From Myotis daubentonii (lineage: Eukaryota > Chordata > Mammalia > Chiroptera > Vespertilionidae), in contig NC_081847.1 in NCBI RefSeq assembly GCF_963259705.1, positions 94,330,464 to 94,394,463 of the forward strand: 64,000 nt of DNA, given 5' to 3'. The position numbers and the translations under genes were made by a program. Of the stretch, positions 34,351 to 45,580 are shown piece by piece; the first letter of the stretch is position 1, and each line of letters opens with the position of its first letter. The notes beneath the pieces are model-generated. The model did no database searches and was not told the DNA's origin. It saw only the letters and a program-made list of their open reading frames with translations.

Positions 34351-35420
34351 TCTTGTAAGACACCTCTGCTCCCCTCAGGAACACCAGGTTCTCTGCTTGG
34401 TTGAAATGAAGCCCATCAGACGCCTTTCAGGAGATGTTACCACCTTCAGATGGAAGCAGCAGCGCCCTCATTCACTTAGCACATTCTTGAGGGGAGGAGA
34501 TGGAAATGCAGTTTTAACTTGATTGCCTGGCTCTGTATTACCTGGGCAAAGCAGTCACACACATGCTCCCTCTCTCTCTTCCTATGACAATGCCTAGGAC
34601 AAGCTGTGAACCAACACTTCCCCCTGCCCCACCCCATCCCCACATCATCCCCACTCAACCCCATCCCCACCCCATCTCCACCCAACCCCACCCCCACCCC
34701 ATCCCCACAGCTCAAAGAGGCTGGAGAGATGGTCCCTGCAGATGGGTCGCTTGGTCCCGCCCCCGTTCTCAGCATTGGCTGCCTGGCAGAGGATGATGTA
34801 AGCAAAACTGAGGTCATTTTCAAAATGGAAACCTGAGCTGTTCAGCACCAGGAGCCAAGAGCTGTCTGTCTTGGCCCAGCACTTTCTTGGCGCCCGTGAG
34901 CTGCTCACCTGTTCTTGGGTCACATTCATTAGCTGATTGTTCTGGGGAAGGAGGGAGGGAGGTGCTCCGGCAGCCCAGCCGCGATCCCAGGCACATTATG
35001 GGCCAGAAACACCCAGGGGCTGGTCGCTACACAGAGCAGCTGCCCCTGGAAGGTGACCCAGCAGCCTGGGTGACACAGAAGGTTTTGAGGACAAAGAGGG
35101 GACAGAAAGCAGAGAAGGCAAAAGTGGGCAGAGCTCCGGACAAAGAGTCTAACGCAGTTGGTGGAGGAGCAGGTGAGAAGGAGCCCCTCTGAGCCCTAAC
35201 CCTCCCAGCCCCCATGGCCACTGCCCAGGCAGTTGGTGATGACACATCCGCCTTGGACCAGCGCCCAATCTCCTGACAGCTGTGCCCAGAGGCATCAGTC
35301 CAGGCCCTGGCAGCTGCGGGCCTCCTTCAGCTCCCGCCTTGAGGGGCCTCAGTGCCCAGGAGAGGAAGCAGGGGTAGGGTTTCTGTGCTCCAGCTTGACC
35401 ACGGCTCCCTGACTCACAAG
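34351..35420. other. Unique DNA with CCCCAY simple repeat
   Basis: 34615-34708 is a C-rich 'ccccatccccac'-type simple repeat. The rest is unique and holds no recognised gene. Confidence 0.45.
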
Positions 35421-37180
35421 GACCCACACACCCACACAAGGACCCACACACCCACACAAGGACCCACACACCCACAGAAGGACCCACACACCCACACAAG
35501 GTCCCACACACCCACACAAGGACCCACACACCCACACAAGGACCCACACACCCACAGAAGGTCCCACACACCCACACAAGGTCCCACACACCCACACAAG
35601 GACCCACACACCCACACAAGGACCCACACACCCACAGAAGGTCCCACACACCCACACAAGGTCCCACACACCCACACAAGGACCCACACACCCACACAAG
35701 GTCCCACACACCCACACAAGGACCCACACACCCACACAAGGTCCCACACACCCACACAAGGACCCACACACCCACACAAGGACCCACACACCCACACAAG
35801 GACCCACACACCCACAGAAGGTCCCACACACCCACACAAGGTCCCACACACCCACACAAGGACCCACACACCCACACAAGGACCCACACACCCACAGAAG
35901 GTCCCACACACCCACACAAGGTCCCACACACCCACACAAGGACCCACACACCCACAGAAGGTCCCACACACCCACACAAGGTCCCACACACCCACACAAG
36001 GACCCACACACCCACACAAGGTCCCACACACCCACAGAAGGACCCACACACCCACACAAGGTCCCACACACCCACACAAGGACCCACACACCCACACAAG
36101 GACCCACACACCCACACAAGGACCCACACACCCACACAAGGACCCACACACCCACAGAAGGTCCCACACACCCACACAAGGTCCCACACACCCACACAAG
36201 GACCCACACACCCACAGAAGGTCCCACACACCCACATAAGGTCCCACACACCCACACAAGGACCCACACACCCACAGAAGGACCCACACACCCACACAAG
36301 GACCCACACACCCACACAAGGACCCACACACCCACACAAGGACCCCCACACCCACACAAGGACCCACACACCCACACAAGCACCCACGCACCCACACAAG
36401 GACCCACACACCCACACAAGGAACCACACACCCACAGAAGTACCCACACACCCACACAAGGAACCACACACCCACAGAAGTACCCACACACCCACACAAG
36501 GACCCACACACCCACAGAAGGGCCCACACACCCACAGAAGTACCCACACACCCACACAAGGATCCACACACCCACAGAAGGGCCCACACACCCACAGAAG
36601 GGCCCACGCACCCACACAAGGACCCACACACCCACACAAGGACCCACACACCCACACAAGGACCCACACACCCACAGAAGGGCCCACACACCCACAGAAG
36701 TACCCACACACCCACACAAGGATCCACACACCCACAGAAGGGCCCACGCACCCACACAAGGACCCACACACCCACACAAGGACCCACACACCCACAGAAG
36801 TACCCACACACCCACACAAGCACCCACACACCCACACAAGGACCCACACACCCACACAAGGACCCACACACCCACACAAGGACCCACACACCCACAGAAG
36901 CACCCACACACCCACACAAGCACCCACACACCCACACAAGGACCCACACACCCACACAAGGACCCACACACCCACACAAGGACCCCCACACCCACACAAG
37001 GACCCACACACCCACACAAGGTCCCACACACCCACACAAGGACCCACACACCCACACAAGCACCCACGCACCCACACAAGGACCCACACACCCACACAAG
37101 GAACCACACACCCACAGAAGGTCCCACACACCCACACAAGGACCCACACACCCACACAAGGACCCACACATCCACAGGAA
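35421..37180. repeat. 20-bp minisatellite, 88 units
   Basis: The unit is GACCCACACACCCACACAAG. All 88 units, including a degenerate last one, keep exactly 20 bp, with variation only by substitution: first bases GAC, GTC, TAC, CAC, GGC, GAA or GAT, and CACACAAG versus CACAGAAG at the end. The minus strand reads as G/T-rich CTTGTGTGGGTGTGTGGGTC. It has no stops, so three overlapping frames of 585-672 codons appear on the minus strand. These are not proteins. Confidence 0.98.
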
Positions 37181-37217
37181 AACTTGGGTCCTATCTAGCA
37201 GATGCAGTGCCCATTCC

Positions 37218-37600
37218 TTTTTTTTTCATGTTTAAATATATTTTATTGTTGATCGTATTACATATCTCCCATTTTTCCCTCCCCCCACCCTCCGCACCCC
37301 CTCAGGTCCTCACCACCCTATTGCCCGTGCCCATGGGCTGTGCCTGTGAGTATGTAAGTCCTTTGGTTTATCTCTTCTCATCCCCCAGCCCTACATGGAG
37401 GTACGTCGGTGTGTTCCATGTCTCCAGGCTTCGGGTCTGATTTTGTTGGTCAATTCATTTTGTTCATTAGATTCCACACATAAGTGCGGTCATGTGATAC
37501 TTGTCTTTCTCAGTTTGGCTTGTGTCACTTGGCACAATGGTCTCCAGGCCCATCCCTGCTGCCCTGAAGGGTAAGAGACCCCTCTCTTTCTCCAGCCCGT
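37218..37600 (-). mobile_element. 5'-truncated bat L1 3' end
   Basis: Poly-T at 37218-37226, then 'atattttattgttgatcgta', a C-rich 3' UTR, 'ttcattagattccacacata' and 'gtctccaggcccatccctgc' in antisense order. It resembles the 3' end of the HAL1-like element at 56420 but is a separate, truncated insertion. Confidence 0.85.
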
Positions 37601-38280
37601 CCTGCTGAGTTTGAGGGAAAACCAGCCGCGAGCTCCTCTCCAAGGTGCTTCCTCTCGGGACGGCGCGCCTCCTTCCCTGAAGCCACACTAAGACCCTGTG
37701 GACATTACAAAGGAGGCCAGACTGACCGCACATGGGCCTGGGCGCTGTCATGGCTCCTTCTCCTGGTGGGCGGCGTGGTGGCGGGAGGAGCAGGATAAGC
37801 GCCCCAGAGCCCGCCCTGCCCCGCCCTGCCCTGCCCATGGACATCCTCTGAGATGGGAGCCAGGTGTGGAGCGCCAGGGCCTGGTGGCACTCAGACACTC
37901 ATCCCAGAGTTCCAAGCGGCTTTCTCGCGATTTCCCGCATCACCCGTGGGCCGGGGCCCGGGTGGGTCTGCTGTCACAGCCCCGGGCTCCAAGTTGGGCT
38001 ACACAACATCTAACAGCGAGAATGTTGCTGGACAGATAACGGAACTCTCTCAGCCTACACGGACTCGCCTGCGGACGGGAATAAGAAAGCCAGCTTCGCA
38101 GCTTTGCCATGAAAGACTAAGATCAGGTACGTAAAGCTCTGGCCCAGAGTGAACTCCGCTCCAGGCAGGGTTTTCGCCATCGATGAGATGAACGCGGCTC
38201 CCTCACAATGTGGATGCCTGTGCAGGTGTCCCGTCCCTGCCTCCTGAGGGAGGCTCCTGCCTGGGGTCTCTCCGAGGGGT
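37601..38280. other. Unique DNA, no gene found
   Basis: GC-rich with overlapping open frames (143 codons, 37467-37898, -; 113 codons, 37698-38039, +). No recognised domain. Confidence 0.4.
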
Positions 38281-38724
38281 GGGTGGGCACACAGCCCTGT
38301 TCCGAGGATGGAGGGTGGGCACACAGCCCTGTTCCGAGGATGGAGGGTGGGCACACAGCCCTGTTGTGAGGACGGAGGGTGGGCACACAGCCCTGTTGTG
38401 AGGACGGAGGGTGGGCACACAGCCCTGTTGTGAGGACGGAGGGTGGGCACACAGCCCTATGTGAGGATGGAGGGTGGGCACACAGCCCTGTTGTGAGGAC
38501 GGAGGGTGGGCACACAGCCCTGTTGTGAGGACGGAGGGTGGGCACACAGCCCTGTGTGAGGATGGAGGGTGGGCACACAGCCCTGTCGTGAGGATGGAGG
38601 GTGGGCACATAGCCCTGTTGTGAGGATGGAGGGTGGGCACACAGTCCTGTTGTGAGGATGGAGGGTGGGCACACAGCCCTGTTATGAGGACGGAGGGTGG
38701 GCACACAGCCCTGTTCTGAGGATC
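38281..38724. repeat. 32-bp minisatellite, about 14 units
   Basis: The unit contains GGGTGGGCACACAGCCCTGT and then 'tgtgaggacgga'. Units are 31-32 bp. Frames of 218-231 codons on the minus strand (38123-38859) come from the stop-free unit. Confidence 0.96.
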
Positions 38725-40819
38725 CCTGAAGGGCCCCATCCCTCCCAGCAGGCTCTGCACGCCCCGCCCCATCAGAACATCTGGCCCTTTGTCCTGCTGT
38801 GAAAGCCAGGCCCTGCACGAGGCACTTCCTGTTGACCCAGACGTCTTTTTATTACTCACCTTAGCACTGCGAGGAGATTAGAGCCGCCTGGGCCAGAACA
38901 AAGATGAAGGTGGAGCTTTCCTTTTCCAGCAGCTGAGTTGATTGGCAACAGCACTTAAACACACACACACGGCACCTATTTTTTCTTTAAATCTAAGAAC
39001 GAAGAAAGCATTGAGAATTTTTAAAAATTCCCTCCCCCGCTGAAGATTTAGCGTTCCATCAAAGAAGGCTGGTCGCTGGCAAAACATCCCAGTGGATGAA
39101 GGCGGCCATCCTTCCACCAGGAATATGCTCCCAACCAGGGGCAGGCACCTCGCCCTGCAAACCCGGTCCTCCCTGCTGGGCGCGCAGAGAGGGCGCAGGA
39201 GTCCGGGGAGGGGACGTGGCTCCCCCCAGCAGCATCCCCCCCACGCCCCCACCACCCCAGCTGAGCTGCTGGGGAAACTCTCACAGAGGGTCTGTCTGCA
39301 CCAGACCTGAGAAACGCCAGGAGGTGGTTTTTGTCCGCAGGGACTGTCCTCCCTGCGGATTAGGCCGCCGCCCATTACACATTCAAATCCTCTCTCTGTA
39401 TTGTGGCTGGTCCTTTGTGTCCCCAGGAAATGGAGGTTTGCAGCTGGCCCCTTCATCCTGGCTAATCATGCGGACACAACGCCCCAAAGGCGGCCGAGTG
39501 GCCCCGGGGGCGCGCCCCGCAGGTCCCGGCAGGGGCAGGACTTTGTTCCAAGTCCCTCAGCGGTGCGCTCAGCTCTGCGCTGGGCATTCCGCTCCCGCTG
39601 CTCCGACCCGGCTTCCGGCTGTCCTGGTCATTTGACCAGCCAGTCCCCGCCCAGGAGGCCAGGTCCTCGGGGGCCCTGCGACCTGGTGGAAGAGCCGGGA
39701 CCTTCTGCAGTTCCTGGGGGCCGCCCTGTCTCAGCCTGGTGCGGGGTTTCAAGTCCCACTCGCTCAGGGCGAGAGGTGGCACTGATGTGGGCCCTGAGGG
39801 ACAGCGGGCACAGCGGGGCAGCTGCCGATGCGCCAGCTCCTCGCAAATTGATCTGCCGCGCTGGGAAGTCGCTGTCCCCTCGCAGGGTCTCCTCATTCCG
39901 GCAGAGGTGACACCTGAGCTCTGAGATTCCTCGAATTAATTGAATTCTCACCAGGATGCCTCCTGCCTCCCCTCCTGCCCGCACTGTGTGTGACTGGGAG
40001 CTCACAATGGAGGGACTGGCTCCCAGGCCAGCGGACCTGGCCCTTCGCTTTCATTTCCCACAGCCCCTGGCTCTCCCTCCCCCCGGGGCCAGGCTCTGCC
40101 ATTCTCAGGAAGGAAGCCAAAACCTTCCCCTCATTCTTCCCGAAGTCACCTGGCTCCGTGATTCAAGCCTTTTCTTGCCTGTGTTGTCTTACACGGATGC
40201 CCAGGTCTCTTTCGCATTTGCACGAACCCATTTTCTCCTTGCCCAAGGACTTCTTTCTTTGGATAGCTCCCAGGTTTTAGAGATTCTGTTGTCAGTTAGA
40301 CGCTCTGTGTATTGGGAATTGTGGGTTTATTTGTGTGGCCCACGAGACATAAAGGGTCATTGTCCAGGAGGCCAGAAAATTCTACGCTCTTAAACGTTTA
40401 TTCCACACATGTGCGCACCCCCACGTACGGTACATCTGTAACCATACCCGCCATTCATCCATCTTCACACACAGCCCTGCTGGTGTTTACCATCTGGGAC
40501 AGTTCAGCGATGTAAACCACTTTACATCTCTCCCACAAAGTCGTGACTGTTGTGTTATGTTGAAGCTAATTCGTTCTTAAAGAGATCGCATTTCATCTCC
40601 GATTTGCCTTGGGGTTGTAACCCATCTGCGCCAGGCATAGTCTCCCGGTGACATCACCAGCTGCGAGAGTGGACGGGGTGCTTATGCTGAGGAACGAGGA
40701 ACGCTGCACCGTATAATCACCGATTTCTAAGGGGGGGACGCCGGGGAAGCGAGGCACGCGGTGGGCATGGCCATTTCTCATGCTCTCGGTGAAACACTCA
40801 TTTTCAGCCACTCAACTCA
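38725..40819. other. Unique DNA with CpG-rich 39480-39900
   Basis: No transposon recognised over 2.1 kb. A short (CA) run lies at 38958-38970. 39481-39900 holds 34 CpG by hand count in GC-rich sequence, near CpG-island level. The open frames here (up to 192 codons on the minus strand, 179 on the plus) overlap one another and have no recognisable domain. Confidence 0.4.
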
Positions 40820-41340
40820 AGTGTCACTTCTCCACTCTTGTAGCGCCCTCTCTTCACCCATGGATCTCGGATCGTTGGCCGGCAGAGCGCCGAGAAGGTG
40901 TTATGAACTAACTTACTTGCACGTCTGCATCCGAGTTGATGACAGCTGCCCGAGATCAAGGACCACATCTACCTCAGAATCATGGTTCTTCCCCGAGGAG
41001 AGTGACAACAGGTTGAATGAATGAATGAACGAATGAATGAATGACTAAGCACATACATGTCTTCTTAACCCAAACTGAAATAGGTCCCTTTCGTATACCA
41101 CCTGCGAGGCCGGGAGGAAGGTGGTAATTGCAGGAGCCGGTCTTCTCTACCTCCGTCCTTTACCAGAGTTACCCAAGCTCAGGACCCTCTTCCCAACCGC
41201 ATGGTCTCCCACTCAAATCCTCCCTCTTCGCCTTACTCTCTCCTTTTCATTTCCTGGCCTCGGTGTAAATGTTACCGCCTCAGGAAGGGTTCTCTGATGC
41301 CCTGAATAACTTCGATCTCTGGGGTCCTTCATGCTCCCCT
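40820..41340 (+). mobile_element. L2 fragments
   Basis: 'caagtgtcacttctccactc' (40818-40837) and the 'gcccgagatcaaggaccac' segment with a (GAATGAAT)n tail at 41016-41043 fit the L2 3' end. 41160-41340 ('atttcctggcctcggtgtaaatg', 'gttctctgatgccctgaata') may be a second L2 piece. Confidence 0.55.
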
Positions 41341-41639
41341 GGTGCCAACATGTCATCACACTGGTATCTTGGGGTAGAGGAGCAGGTGCAGAGGAGGGAG
41401 TGGGTCTGGGTGCGGCTGGTTAGAGAGGGAGGGGCTGGGGGAGGGAGAGAGCCCGAGCTGGACATGCTCAGCTCCTTCCCTTCTCACCAGCTGACAGTCC
41501 CCCTTTCGCCCCTGGGAGAAGCACAGGCACTGGGAGAAGCGCCAGCTGTTGAATTCCTCCTGCTGAGCAGGAATCCCCTCCTCTCTGTGGAACTGCCTTC
41601 TCCCTCCCCCTGCTCCAAGCAGTTGCTGATTTAAAATAT

Positions 41640-41745
41640 AAACTCAGTGGTAACACAAGGCAGGGAATATGTCCTTGTTGTCCCCACTGTGCCCCTCAGC
41701 CTAGCAGAGAGCTTGTCGCACAGAAGCTAACAATTTATCAGTGGA
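41640..41745 (+). mobile_element. L2 3' terminus next to purine tract
   Basis: 'aaggcagggaatatgtcctt', 'actgtgcccctcagcctagc' and 'gtcgcacagaagctaacaat' follow the order of the L2 3' terminus. The GGAA/GGGA tract begins directly after it. Confidence 0.55.
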
Positions 41746-41757
41746 GGGAGCAAAAGA

Positions 41758-42945
41758 AGGAGGAAGGAAGGAAGGGAGGGAGGGAGGGAGGGAGGGAGGG
41801 AGGGAGGGAGGGAGGGAGGAAGGGAGGAAGGAAGGAAGGAAGGAAGGAAGGAAGGAAGGAAGGAAGGGAGGGAGGGAGGGAGGGAGGAAGGAAGGAAGGA
41901 AGGAAGGAAGGAAGGAAGGAAGGAAGGAAGGAAGGGAGGGAGGGAGGGAGGGAGGGAGGAAGGAAGGGAGGGAGGGAGGGAGGGAGGGAGGAAGGAAGGA
42001 AGGAAGGAAGGGAGGGAGGGAGGGAGGGAGGGAGGAAGGAAGGGAGGGAGGGAGGGAGGGGAGGGAGGGAGGAAGGAAGGGAGGGAGGTGAGGGAGGGAG
42101 GGAGGGAGGATGGAAGGGAGGGAGGGAGGGAGGGAGGGAGGAAGGAAGGAAGGAAGGAAGGGAGGAAGGGAGGGAGGGAGGGAGGAAGGAAGGAAGGAAG
42201 GAAGGAAGGAAGGAAGGGAGGGAGGGAGGGAGGGAGGAAGGAAGGGAGGGAGGGAGGGAGGGAGGGAGGGAGGAAGGAAGGGAGGGAGGGAGGGAGGGAG
42301 GGAGGGAGGAAGGAAGGAAGGAAGGAAGGAAGGAAGGAAGGGAGGGAGGGAGGGAGGGAGGAAGGAAGGGAGGGAGGGAGGGAGGGAGGGAGGGAGGGAG
42401 GAAGGAAGGGAGGGAGGGAGGGAGGGAGGGAGGGAGGATGGAAGGGAGGGAGGGAGGGAGGGAGGGAGGAAGGAAGGAAGGAAGGAAGGGAGGAAGGGAG
42501 GGAGGGAGGGAGGGAGGGAGGGAGGAAGGAAGGGAGGGAGGGAGGGAGGGAGGGAGGGAGGAAGGAAGGGAGGGAGGGAGGGAGGGAGGGAGGGAGGGAG
42601 GGAGGAAGGAAGGGAGGGAGGGAGGGAGGAAGGAAGGAAGGAAGGAAGGGAGGGAGGGAGGGAGGGAGGGAGGAAGGAAGGAAGGGAGGGAGGGAGGGAG
42701 GGAGGAAGGAAGGAAGGAAGGAAGGAAGGAAGGGAGGGAGGGAGGGAGGGAGGGAGGGAGGGAGGAAGGAAGGGAGGGAGGGAGGGAGGGAGGGAGGGAG
42801 GAAGGAAGGGAGGGAGGGAGGGAGGGAGGGAGGAAGGAAGGAAGGAAGGAAGGAAGGGAGGGAGGGAGGAAGGAAGGAAGGAAGGAAGGAAGGAAGGAAG
42901 GGAGGGAGGGAGGAAGGAAGGAAGGAAGGAAGGAAGGAGGAAGGA
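41758..42945. repeat. 1.2-kb GGAA/GGGA polypurine tract
   Basis: An almost pure purine strand of alternating blocks of (GGAA)n and (GGGA)n. Rare T interruptions at 42089, 42111 and 42439 act as markers. Such tracts can form triplex (H-DNA), and GGAA repeats bind ETS-family factors in other mammals. All frames lack stops, giving spurious frames of 286-454 codons. Confidence 0.97.
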
Positions 42946-43794
42946 TAGGGTACTTGGGGGCGGGTCTGTCTACCTAAGGAGTGGACTGTCACTTCTGTCC
43001 TTTTACAGAGAGAGCAGCACGGTGATGGGTGATCTAATCCCAGCTCAGGCGCCCCGGAGAGTCCTCTGCAATGATCCAGCGAGCCCCTCATCCTAACAAA
43101 CTGGGGCAGAGCCTCTTCAGCCTGCAGCCAGGGGGGCCTGTTGGCTGCTCTTAAACATGGCCGGGCGCAGACTCAGGGTCGCTGCAGATGAACGCTGGTG
43201 GCGTGGGAGCCTTGGAAGGTCTCTTCAAGTTGGGGCCTGGCCTTCGTGTTGTCTCCCACCTTCTTTTATCACATGTGATCACCTTTCTTATTCCCTTTGA
43301 GTCAGTGTGGGGACCTGTGGTGGGTGAGCTCAGCTCCCAGCCGCAACCTTTCTCTAGGCTCTTGCTGGCTGTCAGACCCCACGCTGCTCACCCGCTTGGA
43401 GCCGGCTCCTCCCCAGCCCAGGTGGTGGATCGCGGCTGTCATGGATCCCCCAGGGACTGTGATGCGATTTCTCCGATTAGACGTGAGGGGCAGTCTGTCG
43501 AGCTTCCTTGAGAAAGGACACAGGCAGCGCAGGTCCTGTTTTTTCTTCTAAAGGTTGCCACCAGCGTGTGAAGCGTGTGGTGGTCGCTGTGAGCCCACGC
43601 GGGGAAAGAGCCACGAGGAAAGCGCAGCAAAGTGCTGTCGATGGCCCCGCGGAGCAGGAGGAGAGAGGCCGCAGCCTTGAAAGCGGAGTTGACCCAGCCA
43701 GCCCTGGAACGGCTTGCCTCTGGACTCCTCATGATGTCCTGAAGACACATTTACTTGGTCTGTCGGTCACTTGGACCTTAGAGCATCCTGATAC
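42946..43794. other. Unique DNA, no gene found
   Basis: No repeat recognised. Open frames up to 194 codons (43508-44092, +) run into an antisense MIR and have no domain. Confidence 0.4.
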
Positions 43795-43930
43795 ATCGCT
43801 AGAGGTTACCTCGCCCAGACTGTCCATTTTAGAGAAAAGGAAACTGCGGCCCCAAGGCGTGAGGGAGCGATGCTGGGCTCCATGGACAAGGAGCCGTGAA
43901 CAGAATCCCCGGCCCTCGTGTCCAGGCCAT
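43795..43930 (-). mobile_element. MIR SINE
   Basis: Antisense MIR core 'gagaaaaggaaactgcggcc' with a diverged right part. Confidence 0.6.
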
Positions 43931-45001
43931 TTCTCGCCACATTATGCTACATCTGTTCCTCTGGAGGTTGGCCGCTGCTTTCCCAGGTCTCGAAAAAATA
44001 TATCCACTAATGCTGATGAAGCCCACAACTTTACACGAAAACCCAAAATAGGACGAGGGTGCGGGGGGGAGGGGGGAGATATTTTCAGGTAATAGCCGTG
44101 CAGTGTGTCTCTAGTTTGGTACATGGACATGTTTCTGCCTGACTCCGTGGAGACGCTCTGTCTTCCGATCCCATTTGCTCATTGCATGCCTACTTTACTG
44201 GACACTGGAGAGAATGTGGTGGCTAACACCGACTGTATCCTGCCGTCTAAGCCTAAATTTAAGATATCACTATTCTTTTTTTGCTTCTGTAAGGTTGAGC
44301 CTTTCTCCTAAAACGGGAGAGGTCTGACCTCCAGGTCAGCAAACAGCAGTGGAGAGGGGAAGGACCTATAGCTGAGGAAAGAGGCAAAGTCCATGTGCTC
44401 TGAGCCAGACAACTAGCAGGGAGACAAGGAGGCTGAAGAGCTGGTCTCTAATGTGGCTTGGTCCCTAAGGGTCCATGGGGAGAGGAGACTGAAAGCTGCC
44501 TTTCCTTGCCAGGGTTTTGTTTGCTCCTCTGGGACGGGGACAATCTGGCTCAGTTTTGAGCATTTGGGAAATAATGCAGCCTTAAGCGTAGCTGGGGAGA
44601 GACGTGGGAAGAGAAGGGCTCCGATCCCTACAAGATGGGGATGATGGAGTGCCAACGGCAGGATCCTCAGGGAACTATTGTAACCGGCTCCCCGTTTAAG
44701 GTAAACAAGTTAAAACTTATATTTGGGAACTGGCTCCCTTGGGAATTCAGATTGCCTTGCAACTCCATTCAGGGGTGGAATGTTTCCTAAGACATCTGGG
44801 AACCTCACTACTCAGATGGGACCCAGTACTGCCGGAGCATGAGACCATCTGAGTCTCAAGATGGGTCTAAATAAATCCGCCCTCTTTGGTAATTGACAAG
44901 GTTTTCCTTTTGGATGAATCTGGCCTCTGGATAATTCATAAACTCATCACAGCCTTTGTGGGCTTCTCCACTGAGCAGGGAGAGGAGACGTCTATCTAGA
45001 C
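43931..45001. other. Unique DNA, no gene found
   Basis: Possible old L2-like words near 44170-44235 ('gcatgcctactttactggac'), too weak to call. No gene. Confidence 0.4.
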
Positions 45002-45218
45002 CAGTGGTTCTCAACCTTCCTAATGCTGCGGCCCTTTAATACAGTTCCTCATGTTGTGGTGACCCCCAATTTCATTGTTACAAATTGAACATAATTAAAG
45101 CATAGTGATTAATCACAAAACAACATGGAATTATATATGTGTTTTCCGATGGTCTTAGGCGACCCCTGTGAAAGGGTCGTTCGACCGCCAAAGGGGTCTC
45201 ACAGGTTGAGAACCGCTA
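45002..45218 (+). mobile_element. SPIN-type hAT, copy 6
   Basis: The same deletion class as copy 4 ('gtgacccccaatttcattgt'). The left end CAGTGGTTCTCAACC is intact and preceded by ATCTAGAC. The right end has lost 'gcgacc' before 'cacaggttgagaaccgcta', and no right target copy is evident. Confidence 0.88.
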
Positions 45219-45414
45219 CTCCATAAGGAAGAGAAGTCCCTGAACAGAGGCCTGAGTATAAAGGAGAGAAAGGAGCGATACACCTGCCTTGCTTTGTAGC
45301 TCTGGAAGGAAGGAGTTGGGAGTGGAGGATGGAAGGAGCTAGAAGTGGAGGTTGGTGTGATCGCATGTTGTAGAGTCCAAGAGGGAAGGCCCCGGGCAGA
45401 CAACTGGGCCATGA

Positions 45415-45580
45415 ACCAGCTCTGTGACCTGGATGAAGTCACCAGCATCTGTGTTTTCCAGTTTCATCATCTCTAACTTGGAGCAGCGACTACCTCTGCC
45501 TCCTAGACTTGTGAGGATTAAACAGATGAGTCAGTCGATGGGACATACTTAAAACAATGCCAGGCGTGTCATAAGCACAC
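45415..45580 (+). mobile_element. MIR SINE
   Basis: Sense MIR in order: 'ctctgtgacctggatgaagt', 'ttccagtttcatcatctcta', 'tgtgaggattaaacagatga' and 'caatgccaggcgtgtcataa'. Confidence 0.8.

Noticed and set aside
35149..37175. Open frames of 672, 608 and 585 codons on the minus strand and 295 on the plus strand
   Set aside because: All run through the 20-bp minisatellite, whose unit has no stop in any minus-strand frame. The peptides are repeats of the same 20 residues, without start context or domain.
38281..38724. CRISPR-like array
   Set aside because: Units are contiguous with no distinct spacers, in a mammalian genome; it is a plain minisatellite.
38123..38859. Frames of 231 and 218 codons with a repeated His-Pro-rich motif
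   Set aside because: Translation of the 32-bp minisatellite in shifting frames.
41727..43096. Open frames of 454, 328, 286 and 179 codons
   Set aside because: Products of the GGAA/GGGA polypurine tract; they translate only to short-period Pro/Ser/Leu/Phe or Gly/Arg/Glu/Lys repeats.
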